Of a stretch of DNA of 64,000 nt, positions 7,652-16,559 are shown piece after piece. The DNA lies in NCBI RefSeq assembly GCF_017837635.1, contig NZ_JAGJRS010000021.1, positions 186,001-250,000 on the forward strand. The letters are read 5' to 3'. The stretch comes from Frateuria flava (GTDB taxonomy: Bacteria; Pseudomonadota; Gammaproteobacteria; Xanthomonadales; Rhodanobacteraceae). The notes under the pieces were generated by a model. It worked only from the letters and a program-made list of their open reading frames with translations, did not search any database and was not told the DNA's origin. Each line of letters starts with the position of its first letter. The stretch's first letter is position 1. The position numbers were made by a program, and so were the translations under genes.

Positions 7652-10072
7652 TCAGTGCTGCTGCTTGACGTAGGTGTCGAACAGCTCGTCGATGCGCCGG
7701 TATTCGTCGTACCACGAGTCCGCGTGCACGAAGCCGTGCCGCTCCATCGGGTAGAGCGACATCCAGAAGTTCTTCTTGTGCAGCTCGATGAAGCGCTGGT
7801 ACAGGCGGATCGAATCGGCCGCCAGCACGTTGTCGTCGATCAGGCCGTGCTCGATCAGCAGCGGGTCGGCCAGCTGGTCGGCGAAATTGATCGGCGAGCT
7901 GATCGCGTAGGCATGCGGGTCGAGTTCGGGCGTGTTGAGGATGTTGGCGGTGTACTCGTGGTTGTACAGCCGCCAGTCGCTGACCGGGCGCAAGGCCGCC
8001 CCGGCGGCGAACTCGCCCGGCGCGCGCAGCAGCGCCATCTCGGTCATGAAGCCGCCATAGCTGCCGCCGTAGATGCCCACGCGCTTCGGATCCACATGGT
8101 GGTGCTTCACCAGCCACGCCTTGCCGTCGAGCAGGTCCTCCAGTTCCGGATGGCCCATCTGGCGGTAGATCGCGTCGCGCCAGGCCCGTCCGTAGCCCTC
8201 CGAGGCGCGGTAGTCCATGTCCAGCACCACGTAGCCCTTCTGCACGAGCATGTTGTGGAACATCTGCTCGCGGAAGTAGTAGGGCGAGGACAGGGTGACG
8301 TTCTGCGTGTAGCCGGCGCCGTGCACGAAGATCACCGCGGGCCTGGATGCGGCATTCTCGTCCGCCGGTCCGTAGAACTTCGCGTAGATGGTGCCGACGC
8401 CATGGCTGGAGGGCACCTGGACGATCTTCGGCGCGATCCAGTCGTGCGCGGTGAAGGCGCTCTTCATCGTGTTCGTCAATTCGCGCGGCGTGCCGCCGGC
8501 GGCCGGCTGCACCGCCAGCTGATCGAACATGTACGGCGCCGAATGCAGCACGGCCAGGCGGCTGCCGTCCGGCGACAGCGCGAAGCCGTCCATGCCCTGG
8601 TACTGCGTGACGCGGGCCAGCTCGCCGCCCGCGCTCGGCACCCGGTAGACGTCGTAGCTGTAGGGCGCGACCCGGTTGGTGCGCAGGTAGAACCACTGGC
8701 CATCCCCGGACAGCTGCGGGTGGCTTACCTCGAACTTGCCGGAGGTCAGCGCCTTGGCCTTGCCGTCCAGCGGCTTGACGTAGAGCTGCGACCAGCCGGT
8801 TTCCTCGGACAGGTACCACAGCGTGCGGTTGTCCCTGAGCCAGCCGAAATCGTTGAAGTTCCAGTTGATCCAGGCCTCGTCGTGCAGGCGCTGCTGGCTG
8901 ACCAGGGCGTGGCGGGTGAAGTCGACGCTGGCGATCCAGCGGTCCTTGTTGTCGATCGCGCGCAGCTGGATGGCGAGGTTGCTGCCATCCGCGCTCCACG
9001 CGATGCCGCCGCCACCGCCGTCCTCGGCGCTGGAGACGATGCGCACCGGGCGCACGTCGGGTGCCTTCAGCGCCTCGGCCTCGTCGTCCTTGCCGGCCTT
9101 CTTCAACGCCGCGACGGTCTGCGTGCGGATCGCCGCGAGCGGGTCGTCCTTGATGCCGGGCAGGCTGTCGGTCGACAACGTGTAGTGGCGGTGCTCGCGC
9201 AGGTCCAGAAGCAAAAGCGACTGCGCCGCGGGCGCGTTGTGGCCGACGTAGACGCGGGTGTCCTCGTCTTCGGCGTAGCCCGAGTCGGTCACGTAGTGGG
9301 TGAGCTTGGGCAGGCGCCCCGGCTCGTAGCTCTTCGGCCGCGTGACCACCAGCAGCCAGCGCCCGTCGGGCGAGAGCTCGGTGTCGACCGCCACGATCTT
9401 GTCGCCCAGCCAGAACGGCTGCGGCGCGCGGCCCGGGTCCGCGGTTGCCAGCGCCCGGGCGTTGGCCTTTTCGGCGTCCTTATCGGCCTTGAGCTGGCGC
9501 AGCGTGGAGAACAGTTCGAGCTGCTCGTCTTCCAGTGCGTCGGTCTTCTTCTGGTCCGGGTCGTCGGCGAACTTCAGCACCGCCACCGGCGCGCTCACGC
9601 CGCGGCTGAGGTCGTAGCTGTACCAGTCGTCGCCGGCGCGGTACTGCAGCGCGCGGCTGTCGGCGGAGAACTGCGGCGCCGATTCGTCCTCGACCGTTTG
9701 GGTCACCTGCACGGTGCGGCCGTCGGCCAGCGTGCGCAGGAACACGTCGCCGTGGCGCACGAACGCTGCGTAGCGATGCGTGCGGTCGTACACCGACGGG
9801 CCGTCCGCACCGGCCACCGCGGCAGGGTCGAGCTTCTCGCTGCGGCCGGTGGCCGGATCGACACGGTACAGGTCGCGCACCGGGCTTCCGTCACGCTTGA
9901 GCTGGTAGTAGATCGACTGCCCGTCGGCGCTCCAGTACGGCGACTCCACCGCCTGCCCGATCCAGTCGGGGTTGGCCATGATGGTTTCCAGATCCAGCGG
10001 GGCGGCGGGTGCTGCCGCCAGCGCCGGCAGCGCGGTGAAGGCGGCCAGACCCGCCAGGAGAAGTCGACGCAT
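7652..10072 (-). CDS. Secreted S9-family serine peptidase (DPP IV / prolyl oligopeptidase-like)
   Basis: Exopeptidase or oligopeptidase of 806 residues. It has a signal peptide (MRRLLLAGLAAFTALPALA), an N-terminal beta-propeller with repeated W-S-x-D-G strands (for example YWSADGQSIYYQL and WSADGSNLAIQL), and a C-terminal alpha/beta-hydrolase domain. The nucleophile is in YGGSYGGFM (S671), the acid is likely in HGLIDDNV, and the His is in MERHGFVHADSW. The conserved HGAGYTQNV loop forms the oxyanion region. The start at 10072 gives a clean signal peptide; upstream in-frame codons do not. It is monocistronic and convergent with the small membrane protein. Confidence 0.93.
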   Translation of the reverse strand: MRRLLLAGLAAFTALPALAAAPAAPLDLETIMANPDWIGQAVESPYWSADGQSIYYQLKRDGSPVRDLYRVDPATGRSEKLDPAAVAGADGPSVYDRTHRYAAFVRHGDVFLRTLADGRTVQVTQTVEDESAPQFSADSRALQYRAGDDWYSYDLSRGVSAPVAVLKFADDPDQKKTDALEDEQLELFSTLRQLKADKDAEKANARALATADPGRAPQPFWLGDKIVAVDTELSPDGRWLLVVTRPKSYEPGRLPKLTHYVTDSGYAEDEDTRVYVGHNAPAAQSLLLLDLREHRHYTLSTDSLPGIKDDPLAAIRTQTVAALKKAGKDDEAEALKAPDVRPVRIVSSAEDGGGGGIAWSADGSNLAIQLRAIDNKDRWIASVDFTRHALVSQQRLHDEAWINWNFNDFGWLRDNRTLWYLSEETGWSQLYVKPLDGKAKALTSGKFEVSHPQLSGDGQWFYLRTNRVAPYSYDVYRVPSAGGELARVTQYQGMDGFALSPDGSRLAVLHSAPYMFDQLAVQPAAGGTPRELTNTMKSAFTAHDWIAPKIVQVPSSHGVGTIYAKFYGPADENAASRPAVIFVHGAGYTQNVTLSSPYYFREQMFHNMLVQKGYVVLDMDYRASEGYGRAWRDAIYRQMGHPELEDLLDGKAWLVKHHHVDPKRVGIYGGSYGGFMTEMALLRAPGEFAAGAALRPVSDWRLYNHEYTANILNTPELDPHAYAISSPINFADQLADPLLIEHGLIDDNVLAADSIRLYQRFIELHKKNFWMSLYPMERHGFVHADSWYDEYRRIDELFDTYVKQQH

Positions 10073-10221
10073 GCAAGCGCTCCGCGTATGGCAAAGCACC
10101 CGAGCATAGCCAAGCCTGCCCGGGTCGCAAGCGCCACAAGTCCCGGCGACGGTGCGGCGGGCTGGCGATGGCCGCAGGCATGGGCGAGACTGACCGTTTC
10201 GTCCTTGCCGCTGGAGTTCGC

Positions 10222-10887
10222 ATGAACCTGCTTCCGACCGTCGAACGCGAAACCGGCGCCGCTCCCCGCCACAGCATCATCTGGCTGCACGGGCTGGGCG
10301 CCGACGGCAACGATTTCGCGCCGATCGTGCCGGAGCTGGTGGATGCGTCCTGGCCGGCGCTGCGCTTCGTGTTCCCGCATGCGCCGGTGCAGCCGGTGAG
10401 CATCAACGGCGGCGTGCCGATGCGCGCCTGGTACGACATCCACGGCTTCGACGCACGCGCGCCGCAGGACGAGGCGGGCATCCGCCGCGCGATCGAGGCG
10501 GTGGAGGCGCTGATCGCGCGCGAGCACGAGCGCGGCGTGCCCAGCGAGCGGATCGTGCTGGCCGGGTTTTCGCAGGGCGGCGCCATCGCGCTGTCCGCCG
10601 GCCTGCGCCATGCGCAGCCGCTAGCCGGCATCGTGGCGCTGTCGACGTATCTGCCGATCAGCGCCACGCTGGCACCCGAGCGCAGCGCCGCCAACGCGCA
10701 GGTGCCGATCTTCTGGGGCCATGGCAGCGCCGACCCCATCGTGGTGCTGCAGCGCGGGCTCGACTCGCGGGTGTTGCTAGAAGGCCTGGGTTACACCGTC
10801 GACTGGCACACCTACCCGATGCCGCACTCGGTCTGCGCCGAGGAGATCGACGACCTGCGCCGGTGGCTTGGCGCACGCCTCGCCTGA
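10222..10887 (+). CDS. Phospholipase/carboxylesterase-type alpha/beta hydrolase
   Basis: Cytosolic esterase of the acyl-protein-thioesterase-like family, 222 residues. Landmarks are the oxyanion loop IIWLHGLGADGNDF, the nucleophile elbow GFSQGG (S117), the acid in WGHGSADPIV and the His in YPMPHSVC. No signal peptide is present. The ATG at 10222 has GGAG upstream and starts right before the first strand. It diverges from the S9 peptidase; the 150-bp gap holds both promoters. Two long repeats follow its stop. Confidence 0.9.
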   Translation: MNLLPTVERETGAAPRHSIIWLHGLGADGNDFAPIVPELVDASWPALRFVFPHAPVQPVSINGGVPMRAWYDIHGFDARAPQDEAGIRRAIEAVEALIAREHERGVPSERIVLAGFSQGGAIALSAGLRHAQPLAGIVALSTYLPISATLAPERSAANAQVPIFWGHGSADPIVVLQRGLDSRVLLEGLGYTVDWHTYPMPHSVCAEEIDDLRRWLGARLA

Positions 10888-10900
10888 TCGCCCTGCCGGA

Positions 10901-11034
10901 CCTTACCTTCGCGAACGCGGGGGCAGCTGCCGACAGGCGGATGGGGGCACTCTCGGGGGCGATGCCCGGGTGGCCTTTCGCAAGACCTCCCCCCATCCGC
11001 CCTCCGGGCACCTTCCCCCGTAAACGAGGGAAGG
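10901..11034. repeat. 134-bp composite palindromic element (family D), copy 1
   Basis: Bounded by CCTT...CGCGAACGCGGGGG and CCTTCCCCCGTAAACGAGGGAAGG, with an inner inverted pair GGCGGATGGGG / CCCCATCCGCC. It is the same length and order as the copy at 11080. The two copies fill most of the gene-free stretch 10888-11254. Confidence 0.8.
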
Positions 11035-11079
11035 ATCGAGGTCGGCACTTACCGGCTTCTGCCGCGTCTCCATGCCGAG

Positions 11080-11213
11080 CCTTCCCCCGCGAACACGGGG
11101 GAAGGTGTCGACAGGCGGATGGGGGCGCTTTTGGGCGCGATGCCCCGGTGGCCTTTCGCAAGACCTCCCCCATCCGCCCTTCTGGCACCTTCCCCCGCGA
11201 ACGCGGGGGAAGG
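11080..11213. repeat. 134-bp composite palindromic element (family D), copy 2
   Basis: Second copy, also exactly 134 bp, 45 bp after copy 1. It has terminal hairpins of the form CCTTCCCCCGCGAAC / GCGGGGGAAGG and the same inner inverted pair and core. It ends 41 bp before algZ. Confidence 0.82.
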
Positions 11214-11254
11214 ACCGGAGCCCGGGCCCGAATGCCTACGGCATACTGGCGCGC

Positions 11255-12304
11255 ATGAGCGATCCCCGCCCGGCCCGCGCGCCCAATCCCTTGCCGGACT
11301 TCTGCCGCCTGCCGGCGGTTGCCGCGCTGTTCGCGGTGGGCGCGCTCACCGTCACGCTGATGTGGCTGGCGCCAGACAACACGCGCGGCTGGCGCGGCTA
11401 CAGCATTGGCATGCTGTTCGTGACCTGGCTGTCGATGCTGATCGCGCTGGCGCTTTGCTACGCGCGGCCCTGGCTGCAGCGGCTCGGGGGCTGGATGCCC
11501 TATGCCGGCGTGTGGCTGCTGATCGAACTGGTGGTGGCGCTGGCCAGCGCGGTGGCCCGCTGGATGGACGTCGCCCTGCAACTGGACCTGGTGCACATCG
11601 CGCCGTCGGCGTTCGTGCGCGACAACCTGCTGATCGCAGCGCTGCTGGGCGCGGCGATGCTGCGCTACTTCTACGTGCTGGCGCAGTGGCAGGCGCGCCT
11701 GGCCGCGGTGGCGCACGCGCAGGTCGATGCACTGCAGGCGCGCATCCGTCCGCACTTCCTGTTCAACAGCATGAACACCGTGGCTGCGCTGGTGCGGGTC
11801 GACCCGGCCGCCGCCGAGCGCACCATCGAAGACCTGTGCGAGCTGTTCCGCGCGGCGCTGGGCCAGTCGGGCAGCCGCGATGGCACGCTGGGCGAGGAAC
11901 TGGCCCTGGTCGAACGCTACCTCGCCATCGAACAGTTGCGCCTGGGCGAACGCCTGCGCATACGCCGAGAACTCGACAGCCTGCCGATGGACTACCCACT
12001 GCCACGCCTGCTGCTGCAGCCGCTGGTGGAGAACGCCGTGCGCCATGGCATCCAGCCGCGCCGCGAGGGCGGCGAAATCCTCCTGCGCGGCGCACGGGAG
12101 GGCCAAGCCTTGCTGATCGAGGTCAGCAACCCGCTGCCCGCCGCGCCGAGCACGCCGGGCCACGGCCACGGGCTCACCAACGTGCGCCAGCGGGTGGCCT
12201 ATCGCTACGGCGCGCGCGCGGCGGTCGAAGCGGGGCCGCACGAGGATCGCTTCATGGTGCGCCTGCGCCTGCCACTCCAACCTCCGCCCGCGGAGCCGAA
12301 CTGA
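11255..12304 (+). CDS. algZ: LytS/AlgZ-type membrane sensor histidine kinase
   Basis: Sensor kinase of the LytS/YehU (HisKA_7TM-less, His_kinase) family, 349 residues. The N-terminal half has about four TM helices (residues 25-140). The phosphoacceptor region is the diagnostic ARIRPHFLFNSMNTVAAL with H167, followed by an HATPase domain with the N box LLQPLVENAVRHGI and a G box GHGHGLTNVRQRV. It overlaps algR by one base (TGATG), the expected translational coupling of a kinase-regulator pair. A CATACT hexamer 7 nt before the ATG may be a -10, with no Shine-Dalgarno visible. algZ-algR-hemC matches the Pseudomonas/Xanthomonas order. Confidence 0.88.
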   Translation: MSDPRPARAPNPLPDFCRLPAVAALFAVGALTVTLMWLAPDNTRGWRGYSIGMLFVTWLSMLIALALCYARPWLQRLGGWMPYAGVWLLIELVVALASAVARWMDVALQLDLVHIAPSAFVRDNLLIAALLGAAMLRYFYVLAQWQARLAAVAHAQVDALQARIRPHFLFNSMNTVAALVRVDPAAAERTIEDLCELFRAALGQSGSRDGTLGEELALVERYLAIEQLRLGERLRIRRELDSLPMDYPLPRLLLQPLVENAVRHGIQPRREGGEILLRGAREGQALLIEVSNPLPAAPSTPGHGHGLTNVRQRVAYRYGARAAVEAGPHEDRFMVRLRLPLQPPPAEPN

Positions 12305-13008
12305 TGCGCGTGCTGATCGTCGACGACGAACCGCTGGCGCGCGCGCGCCTGGCCGCGCTGCTGGGCGAATGCGACGGCGTGGTGGTCGTCGGCGCCGTGG
12401 CGGACGGCGAAGCGGCATTGGCGGCGAGCGGCGAGACGCAGCCGGACCTGCTGCTGCTGGACATCAACATGCCTGGGCTGGACGGCGCGGCGCTCGCCGC
12501 GCGGCTGGCCGGGCAGGCGCGTCCGCAGGTGGTGTTCTGCACCGCCTACGAGAACCACGCGCTGACCGCGTTCGAGCTGGGCGCGGTCGACTACCTGCTC
12601 AAGCCGGTACGGCTGGAGCGACTGCGCGAGGCCCTGCAGCGCGCGCGCCAGCGCCTGGCCGCCGCGCCGCCCGAACCGGTCGGCTACCTGCGTGGCCGGT
12701 TGCGCGGCGAGCAGGTCCGCATCGCGCTGACCGAGGTGGTGTGCCTGCTTGCCGAAGAGAAGTACGTGGTCGTGCGCCACGCCGGTGGCGAGCTGTTGAT
12801 CGAGGAATCGCTGCGCCAGCTGGAGGAGGCCTATCCCACCCAGCTGGTGCGCCTGCACCGCAATTGCCTGGTGCCGGCGCCGCGCCTGCTGGGCCTGAAG
12901 ACCCTGGCCGACGGCCGCGTGCTGGCGCGGCTGGCCGGCACCGAGTTCAGTCCCGAGGTGAGCCGGCGCAACCTGCCGGCGGTGCGCAAGCTGCTGCGCG
13001 CGGGCTAG
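12304..13008 (+). CDS. algR: LytTR-family response regulator AlgR
   Basis: Response regulator of 234 residues. The receiver domain (1-120) has the acidic pocket VDDEP and phosphoacceptor D53 in LLLLDINMPG, plus the Thr/Lys switch (CTAYENHA, LLKPV). The LytTR DNA-binding domain runs from about 130 to the end and includes LLAEEKYVVVRH and LVRLHRNCLVP. It is translationally coupled to algZ. In relatives AlgR controls exopolysaccharide, motility and virulence genes; targets here are unknown. Confidence 0.92.
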   Translation: MRVLIVDDEPLARARLAALLGECDGVVVVGAVADGEAALAASGETQPDLLLLDINMPGLDGAALAARLAGQARPQVVFCTAYENHALTAFELGAVDYLLKPVRLERLREALQRARQRLAAAPPEPVGYLRGRLRGEQVRIALTEVVCLLAEEKYVVVRHAGGELLIEESLRQLEEAYPTQLVRLHRNCLVPAPRLLGLKTLADGRVLARLAGTEFSPEVSRRNLPAVRKLLRAG

Positions 13009-13128
13009 GGGGATTGGCCGTCGACGCGTTCCTGAGGAGAGCTCGCCGTGCGGGCGCTCGTGCAGCGCGCTCCCATGGCTTTCCGGCATCGATGCAAAGG
13101 GCCGTGGCGGCGCGGCCTTTGCCGTGTT

Positions 13129-13200
13129 CCCCGCGAGCCCCGGCCCCTCACCCCCACCCTCTCCCCGGTGGGGAGAGGGAGCAGGAGCGAGCTCGCGGGG
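13129..13200. repeat. Family C repeat, copy 1, in the algR-hemC gap
   Basis: The gene-free stretch 13009-13380 holds one family C element: CCCGCGAGCCCCGGCCCCTCACCC, then a CCCTCTCCCC / GGGGAGAGGG hairpin, then a GAGCTCGCGGGG end. The rest of the gap shows no gene. Confidence 0.75.
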
Positions 13201-13380
13201 ACGTCTGCATGCTCGCAAGACAGGCGCCCTCCTGGCGAAGCAGCCGGGAAGAGAGGGGAGGCCTTTCTGCACTCCATGAAGAGGCCGCGGCAACGCACGC
13301 CGCAGCCCTGAGGCGCCGCGCCGCACGCGCGATCCGGCGAATGCGGCGACAATAGGCGCTCGCTTTATCCCGGAGTCCCC

Positions 13381-14295
13381 ATGCAGCCTTCCACCCTGCG
13401 CATCGCCACCCGCAAGAGCGCGCTCGCGCTGTGGCAGGCCGAGCACGTCGCCGCGCGCCTGCGCGCCGTGCATCCAGGCCTGGCCGTCGAGCTGGTGCCG
13501 ATGACCACCCGCGGCGACGAGATCGCCGACCGCCCGCTCGCCACCATCGGCGGCAAGGGCCTGTTCCTGAAGGAGCTGGAGGTGGCCATGCTGGAAGGCC
13601 GCGCGGACCTGGCGGTGCACTCGCTCAAGGACGTGCCGGCCGAACTGGAGCCCGGCTTCGTGCTGCCGGCGATGCTGCCGCGCGCGGACGCGGCCGATGC
13701 GTTCGTCAGCAATGAGCACGCCACGCTCGATGCGCTGCCGCAAGGCGCCCGCGTCGGCACGTCGTCGCTGCGCCGGCAGGCGCAATTGCGTGCGGCGCGC
13801 CCGGACCTCCAACTGCTGGACCTGCGCGGCAACGTCAACACGCGCCTGGCCAAGCTCGACGCCGGCGACTACGACGCGATCGTGCTCGCCTGCGCGGGCC
13901 TGGAGCGGCTGGGCCTGGCCGCGCGCATCCGCCAGCGGCTGGCCGCGCCGGACTGGCTGCCGGCGCCGGGTCAGGCCGCCATCGCGATCGAGGCGCGCGC
14001 CGACCAGCCGGCCGTGCTGGCACTGCTGGCGGCGCTGGACGACGCCGACACGCGTGTGACGGTCAACGCCGAGCGTGCGATGAACCACGCGCTCGGCGGC
14101 AGCTGCACCGTGCCGGTAGCGGCCTGGTGCGTGCTGGGCGAGCGCAACCTGCACCTGCGCGGGCTGGTCGGCGACGCCGCCAGCGGACGGCTGGTGCGTG
14201 CCGAAGCCGGCGGTCCGGTGGAACAGCCGGAAGTGCTCGGCCGCGCCGTGGCCGACGCCTTGCTGTCACAGGGCGCGGCCGAGCTGCTCGGCTAG
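13381..14295 (+). CDS. hemC: Hydroxymethylbilane synthase (porphobilinogen deaminase)
   Basis: Cytosolic heme-pathway enzyme joining four porphobilinogens into hydroxymethylbilane. The 304-residue product begins with the family motif [18 protein letters not shown] and contains SLKDVPAE and RRQAQL. The cofactor-binding cysteine is C242 in GGSCTVPVA, the same number as in E. coli. The Shine-Dalgarno CGGAG precedes the start. hemD, the usual next gene after hemC in this gene order, is not present here. Confidence 0.97.
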   Translation: MQPSTLRIATRKSALALWQAEHVAARLRAVHPGLAVELVPMTTRGDEIADRPLATIGGKGLFLKELEVAMLEGRADLAVHSLKDVPAELEPGFVLPAMLPRADAADAFVSNEHATLDALPQGARVGTSSLRRQAQLRAARPDLQLLDLRGNVNTRLAKLDAGDYDAIVLACAGLERLGLAARIRQRLAAPDWLPAPGQAAIAIEARADQPAVLALLAALDDADTRVTVNAERAMNHALGGSCTVPVAAWCVLGERNLHLRGLVGDAASGRLVRAEAGGPVEQPEVLGRAVADALLSQGAAELLG

Positions 14296-14308
14296 CGGGT
14301 TTTCGCAG

Positions 14309-14362
14309 CGCGGGCTTCAGCCCACTGCGGTCGCATCGATGGTGGGCTGAAGCCCACCCTAC
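14309..14362. repeat. Family B palindromic repeat, copy 1
   Basis: GCGGGCTTCAGCCCAC and GGTGGGCTGAAGCCCACCCTAC form arms of a hairpin just after hemC. Together with the family E run at 14579 it is the only structure in the gene-free stretch 14296-14627. Confidence 0.8.
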
Positions 14363-14578
14363 GGCTGCATCTGCGCGGGCTGGCTTCCCGGCCAGCAGGC
14401 GCACCGCCGGGCCGCGCGGCGGGATACACGGCCGCACCTGTGTTGGTCCTTCGCCACGTTGGAGAAAGGACCGGAACCCGCGGGAACGAAAGCCCGGAGC
14501 CGTGCGCACACACCAACGACGTGAGCGCGTCGCCATCCTCGTCCCTGTCCCATCCGGAGAGGGAAAGCGCAGGCTCTA

Positions 14579-14627
14579 CCGATTCACCATTCCCGATTCA
14601 CCTTTCCCGATTGACCATTCCCGGCTC
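14579..14627. repeat. Family E GGGAATCG-type tandem repeat, copy 1
   Basis: Tandem variants of ATTCCCGATTCACC abut the stop codon of the DUF481 gene (14628). The same motif family occurs at the dapF and hslV ends and partially before tonB. Confidence 0.75.
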
Positions 14628-15434
14628 TCAGAAGTTATAGACCAGGTTGGTCGTGGTCAGCGTGTCGGTGCTCTGCGTGCCCGGCTGCGTGTCGGAGTTG
14701 TAGCGCACCTGGAAGCCGAGCTTCAGCGCCAGCTTCTTGGTCATGCTGACCGACAGGCCCGCGTCATTCTGGTAGTACTTGTTCTTGGAGCCCGCTTCGA
14801 CCAGCAGCGTGTCCTCGAAGGCGGTGTTGTCGGTCAGGCGGTACTTGAAGTTGACCAGGCCGCGACCGACCACCTCGCTCTCGGTCGGCTGGCGTACCTC
14901 GACGGTTTCGCCGTCGACCACCATGGTGGTGTTGGCCGGACGGTAGCGCTTGTAACCGGGACCGATTTCGAAGGAGAGCTCCGTGCGCTCGTTCTTCAGC
15001 GCGATGTAGCCATAGCCCAGCGAAACGATGCCCTGCCAGAGGTTGGCGCCGAAGTCGTCGTGCTCGTAACGGCCCGCACCGACGATGTAGCTGCGCGGGT
15101 CGAGCTTGTAGCCGACCGAGGCGCCGGCGTCATAGCGGTTGGCGGTGGTGCTGAAGCGGTCCACGGTCTGTCCGGTCTGGGCGTCCACCACGCTGACTTC
15201 GCCCTTCGAGCGCATGCCGTTGAGGAAGAAGTTGTTCTTCCAGTACTCGTTTTCCTGGTTCAGGCCGAGCTTGGCGTTGACGTTCTCGGTGCGCGAGTTG
15301 CCGCGCGCCGAGGCGAAGCCGAACTCGCCCGAGCCGGTCCAGCCGCCGTTGTCGGTAGCGGTATCGGCGTCCTGCGCCTGCGCCACGCCGGCGAAGGCGA
15401 ACAGGCACGCGGCAACGATCAAGGTCTTCTTCAT
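14628..15434 (-). CDS. DUF481/YdiY-family outer-membrane beta-barrel protein
   Basis: The 268-residue product has a clean signal peptide (MKKTLIVAACLFAFAGVAQA) and then alternating beta strands with many Asn, Tyr and Arg (GSGEFGFASARGNSRTENVN, LGFQVRYNSDTQPG). It ends TTNLVYNF, a canonical barrel-terminal strand with final Phe. This fits DUF481, proteins of unknown function, some salt- or acid-induced. The ATG at 15434 is chosen because it starts the signal peptide; the frame is open further upstream. Its promoter must lie in the 85 bp before it. Confidence 0.88.
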   Translation of the reverse strand: MKKTLIVAACLFAFAGVAQAQDADTATDNGGWTGSGEFGFASARGNSRTENVNAKLGLNQENEYWKNNFFLNGMRSKGEVSVVDAQTGQTVDRFSTTANRYDAGASVGYKLDPRSYIVGAGRYEHDDFGANLWQGIVSLGYGYIALKNERTELSFEIGPGYKRYRPANTTMVVDGETVEVRQPTESEVVGRGLVNFKYRLTDNTAFEDTLLVEAGSKNKYYQNDAGLSVSMTKKLALKLGFQVRYNSDTQPGTQSTDTLTTTNLVYNF

Positions 15435-15519
15435 CGGGCGATCCAGTGAATGGGGGTCAAAACGGAGAGGCCGCCACCTTAATGCGGCGGATTGAACTAG
15501 CAGTGAACACGCACGCCGG

Positions 15520-16434
15520 TTACAGGCCCCGGGTGGGTGCGTGATCCGCGCGGCACAGCCGCGCCAGCGCCGCCTCGTAGGCACGTTGCTCGATGGTGCG
15601 ACCCAGCAGGCAGCTGGTTGCCGCCAGCGCCACCAGCCCCACGCCCGCGTCCGACAGGTCCACCACCAGCAAGGCCAGGCTCGGCACCGCGTAGGTGAAC
15701 AGGGCCGCGACGAAGCGCGCCGTGCGCCCGCGCATGCGCTGCGTCGACGGGCGCCCTTCCGGCGGACTGAGGGCCTGCCAGCGCAGGCCCTCGATCAGGC
15801 CCAGCAGCAGCGCGAGCACCAGCAACACCATGATCCACGGACGCGTGCCCGCTGCGTGCGCGGCGCCGTCCTGCGCGGCCAGGCACAACCACAGCCACAG
15901 CCCGCCCGTGTACAGGGATGCCACCAACCGGCTCAGCGGCAGCTGCGCCGAACAGCGGGATACGCCGGCCGACAACCGGCGTCGATAGTTGTGCACCGTG
16001 TACACCAGGCTGGCCGCGCTGCACAGTGCCAGGGCCGCACCGGCCGCGCGGGTGGCCCAGAAGCCGTTGTCGCCACGAACCAGGCCGGCGACCGCCAGCA
16101 TCGGCAGGTAGGCCGCCAGCGCCAGCAGCGCCTCGCGCGTGGGCCGGCTGCGGCGTGCCGGGAACCAGCCGTGCCATTCGGACAACCCGCGCAGGTGCAG
16201 ACAGGCGACCACCAGCCCGGCGCTGACGAACGCCGCGCCCAGCGCCAGCGGCAGCAGGGCCTCGCTGCGACCGCCACGGTAAATACCCAGCGCCAGTGCC
16301 AGGCCCAGCAGCATCCACAGTCCGTAGCCGGACAGCGCCAGCGTGCGCAGCAGCGAGGACGGATAGGCCGGCGGCAGCGGATGCTCGCGCATCGCGCCGG
16401 AGATACAGGCCTGCATGTCGCTGGATGGGTGCAT
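15520..16434 (-). CDS. Polytopic membrane protein resembling the DmsC/YnfH reductase anchor
   Basis: The 304-residue product has about eight hydrophobic helices. The first helix segment (LRTLALSGYGLWMLLGLALAL), the LVVACLHLRG...SRPTREALLALAAYLPML region and the C-terminal CLLGRTIEQRAYEAAL are spaced like the quinol-oxidising anchor subunit of DMSO-reductase-type enzymes. No molybdopterin or iron-sulfur subunit gene is adjacent, so the role is uncertain and this is a family-level guess. The start is placed at ATG 16434 (MHPSSDMQ); upstream codons are of poor quality. It diverges from the WYL regulator. Confidence 0.55.
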   Translation of the reverse strand: MHPSSDMQACISGAMREHPLPPAYPSSLLRTLALSGYGLWMLLGLALALGIYRGGRSEALLPLALGAAFVSAGLVVACLHLRGLSEWHGWFPARRSRPTREALLALAAYLPMLAVAGLVRGDNGFWATRAAGAALALCSAASLVYTVHNYRRRLSAGVSRCSAQLPLSRLVASLYTGGLWLWLCLAAQDGAAHAAGTRPWIMVLLVLALLLGLIEGLRWQALSPPEGRPSTQRMRGRTARFVAALFTYAVPSLALLVVDLSDAGVGLVALAATSCLLGRTIEQRAYEAALARLCRADHAPTRGL

Positions 16435-16559
16435 CACATCGAAGGCTCGGCGGCTGGGGGAAAACCGCGACCCGGCTCTCGTGCCGGGCCGTGCGACGGA
16501 CTTGCGGCCGCCGCGGGCCGTACCCATGCTACACAAAGCTCCCACCCCAGCGGTATGCC

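Noticed and set aside
11072-11254. N-terminal extension of algZ
   Set aside because: It is translated repeat sequence (family D), not conserved protein.
10888-11254. CRISPR-like array because of repeated units
   Set aside because: Only two units, each internally palindromic and 134 bp long; no regular spacers and no cas genes.
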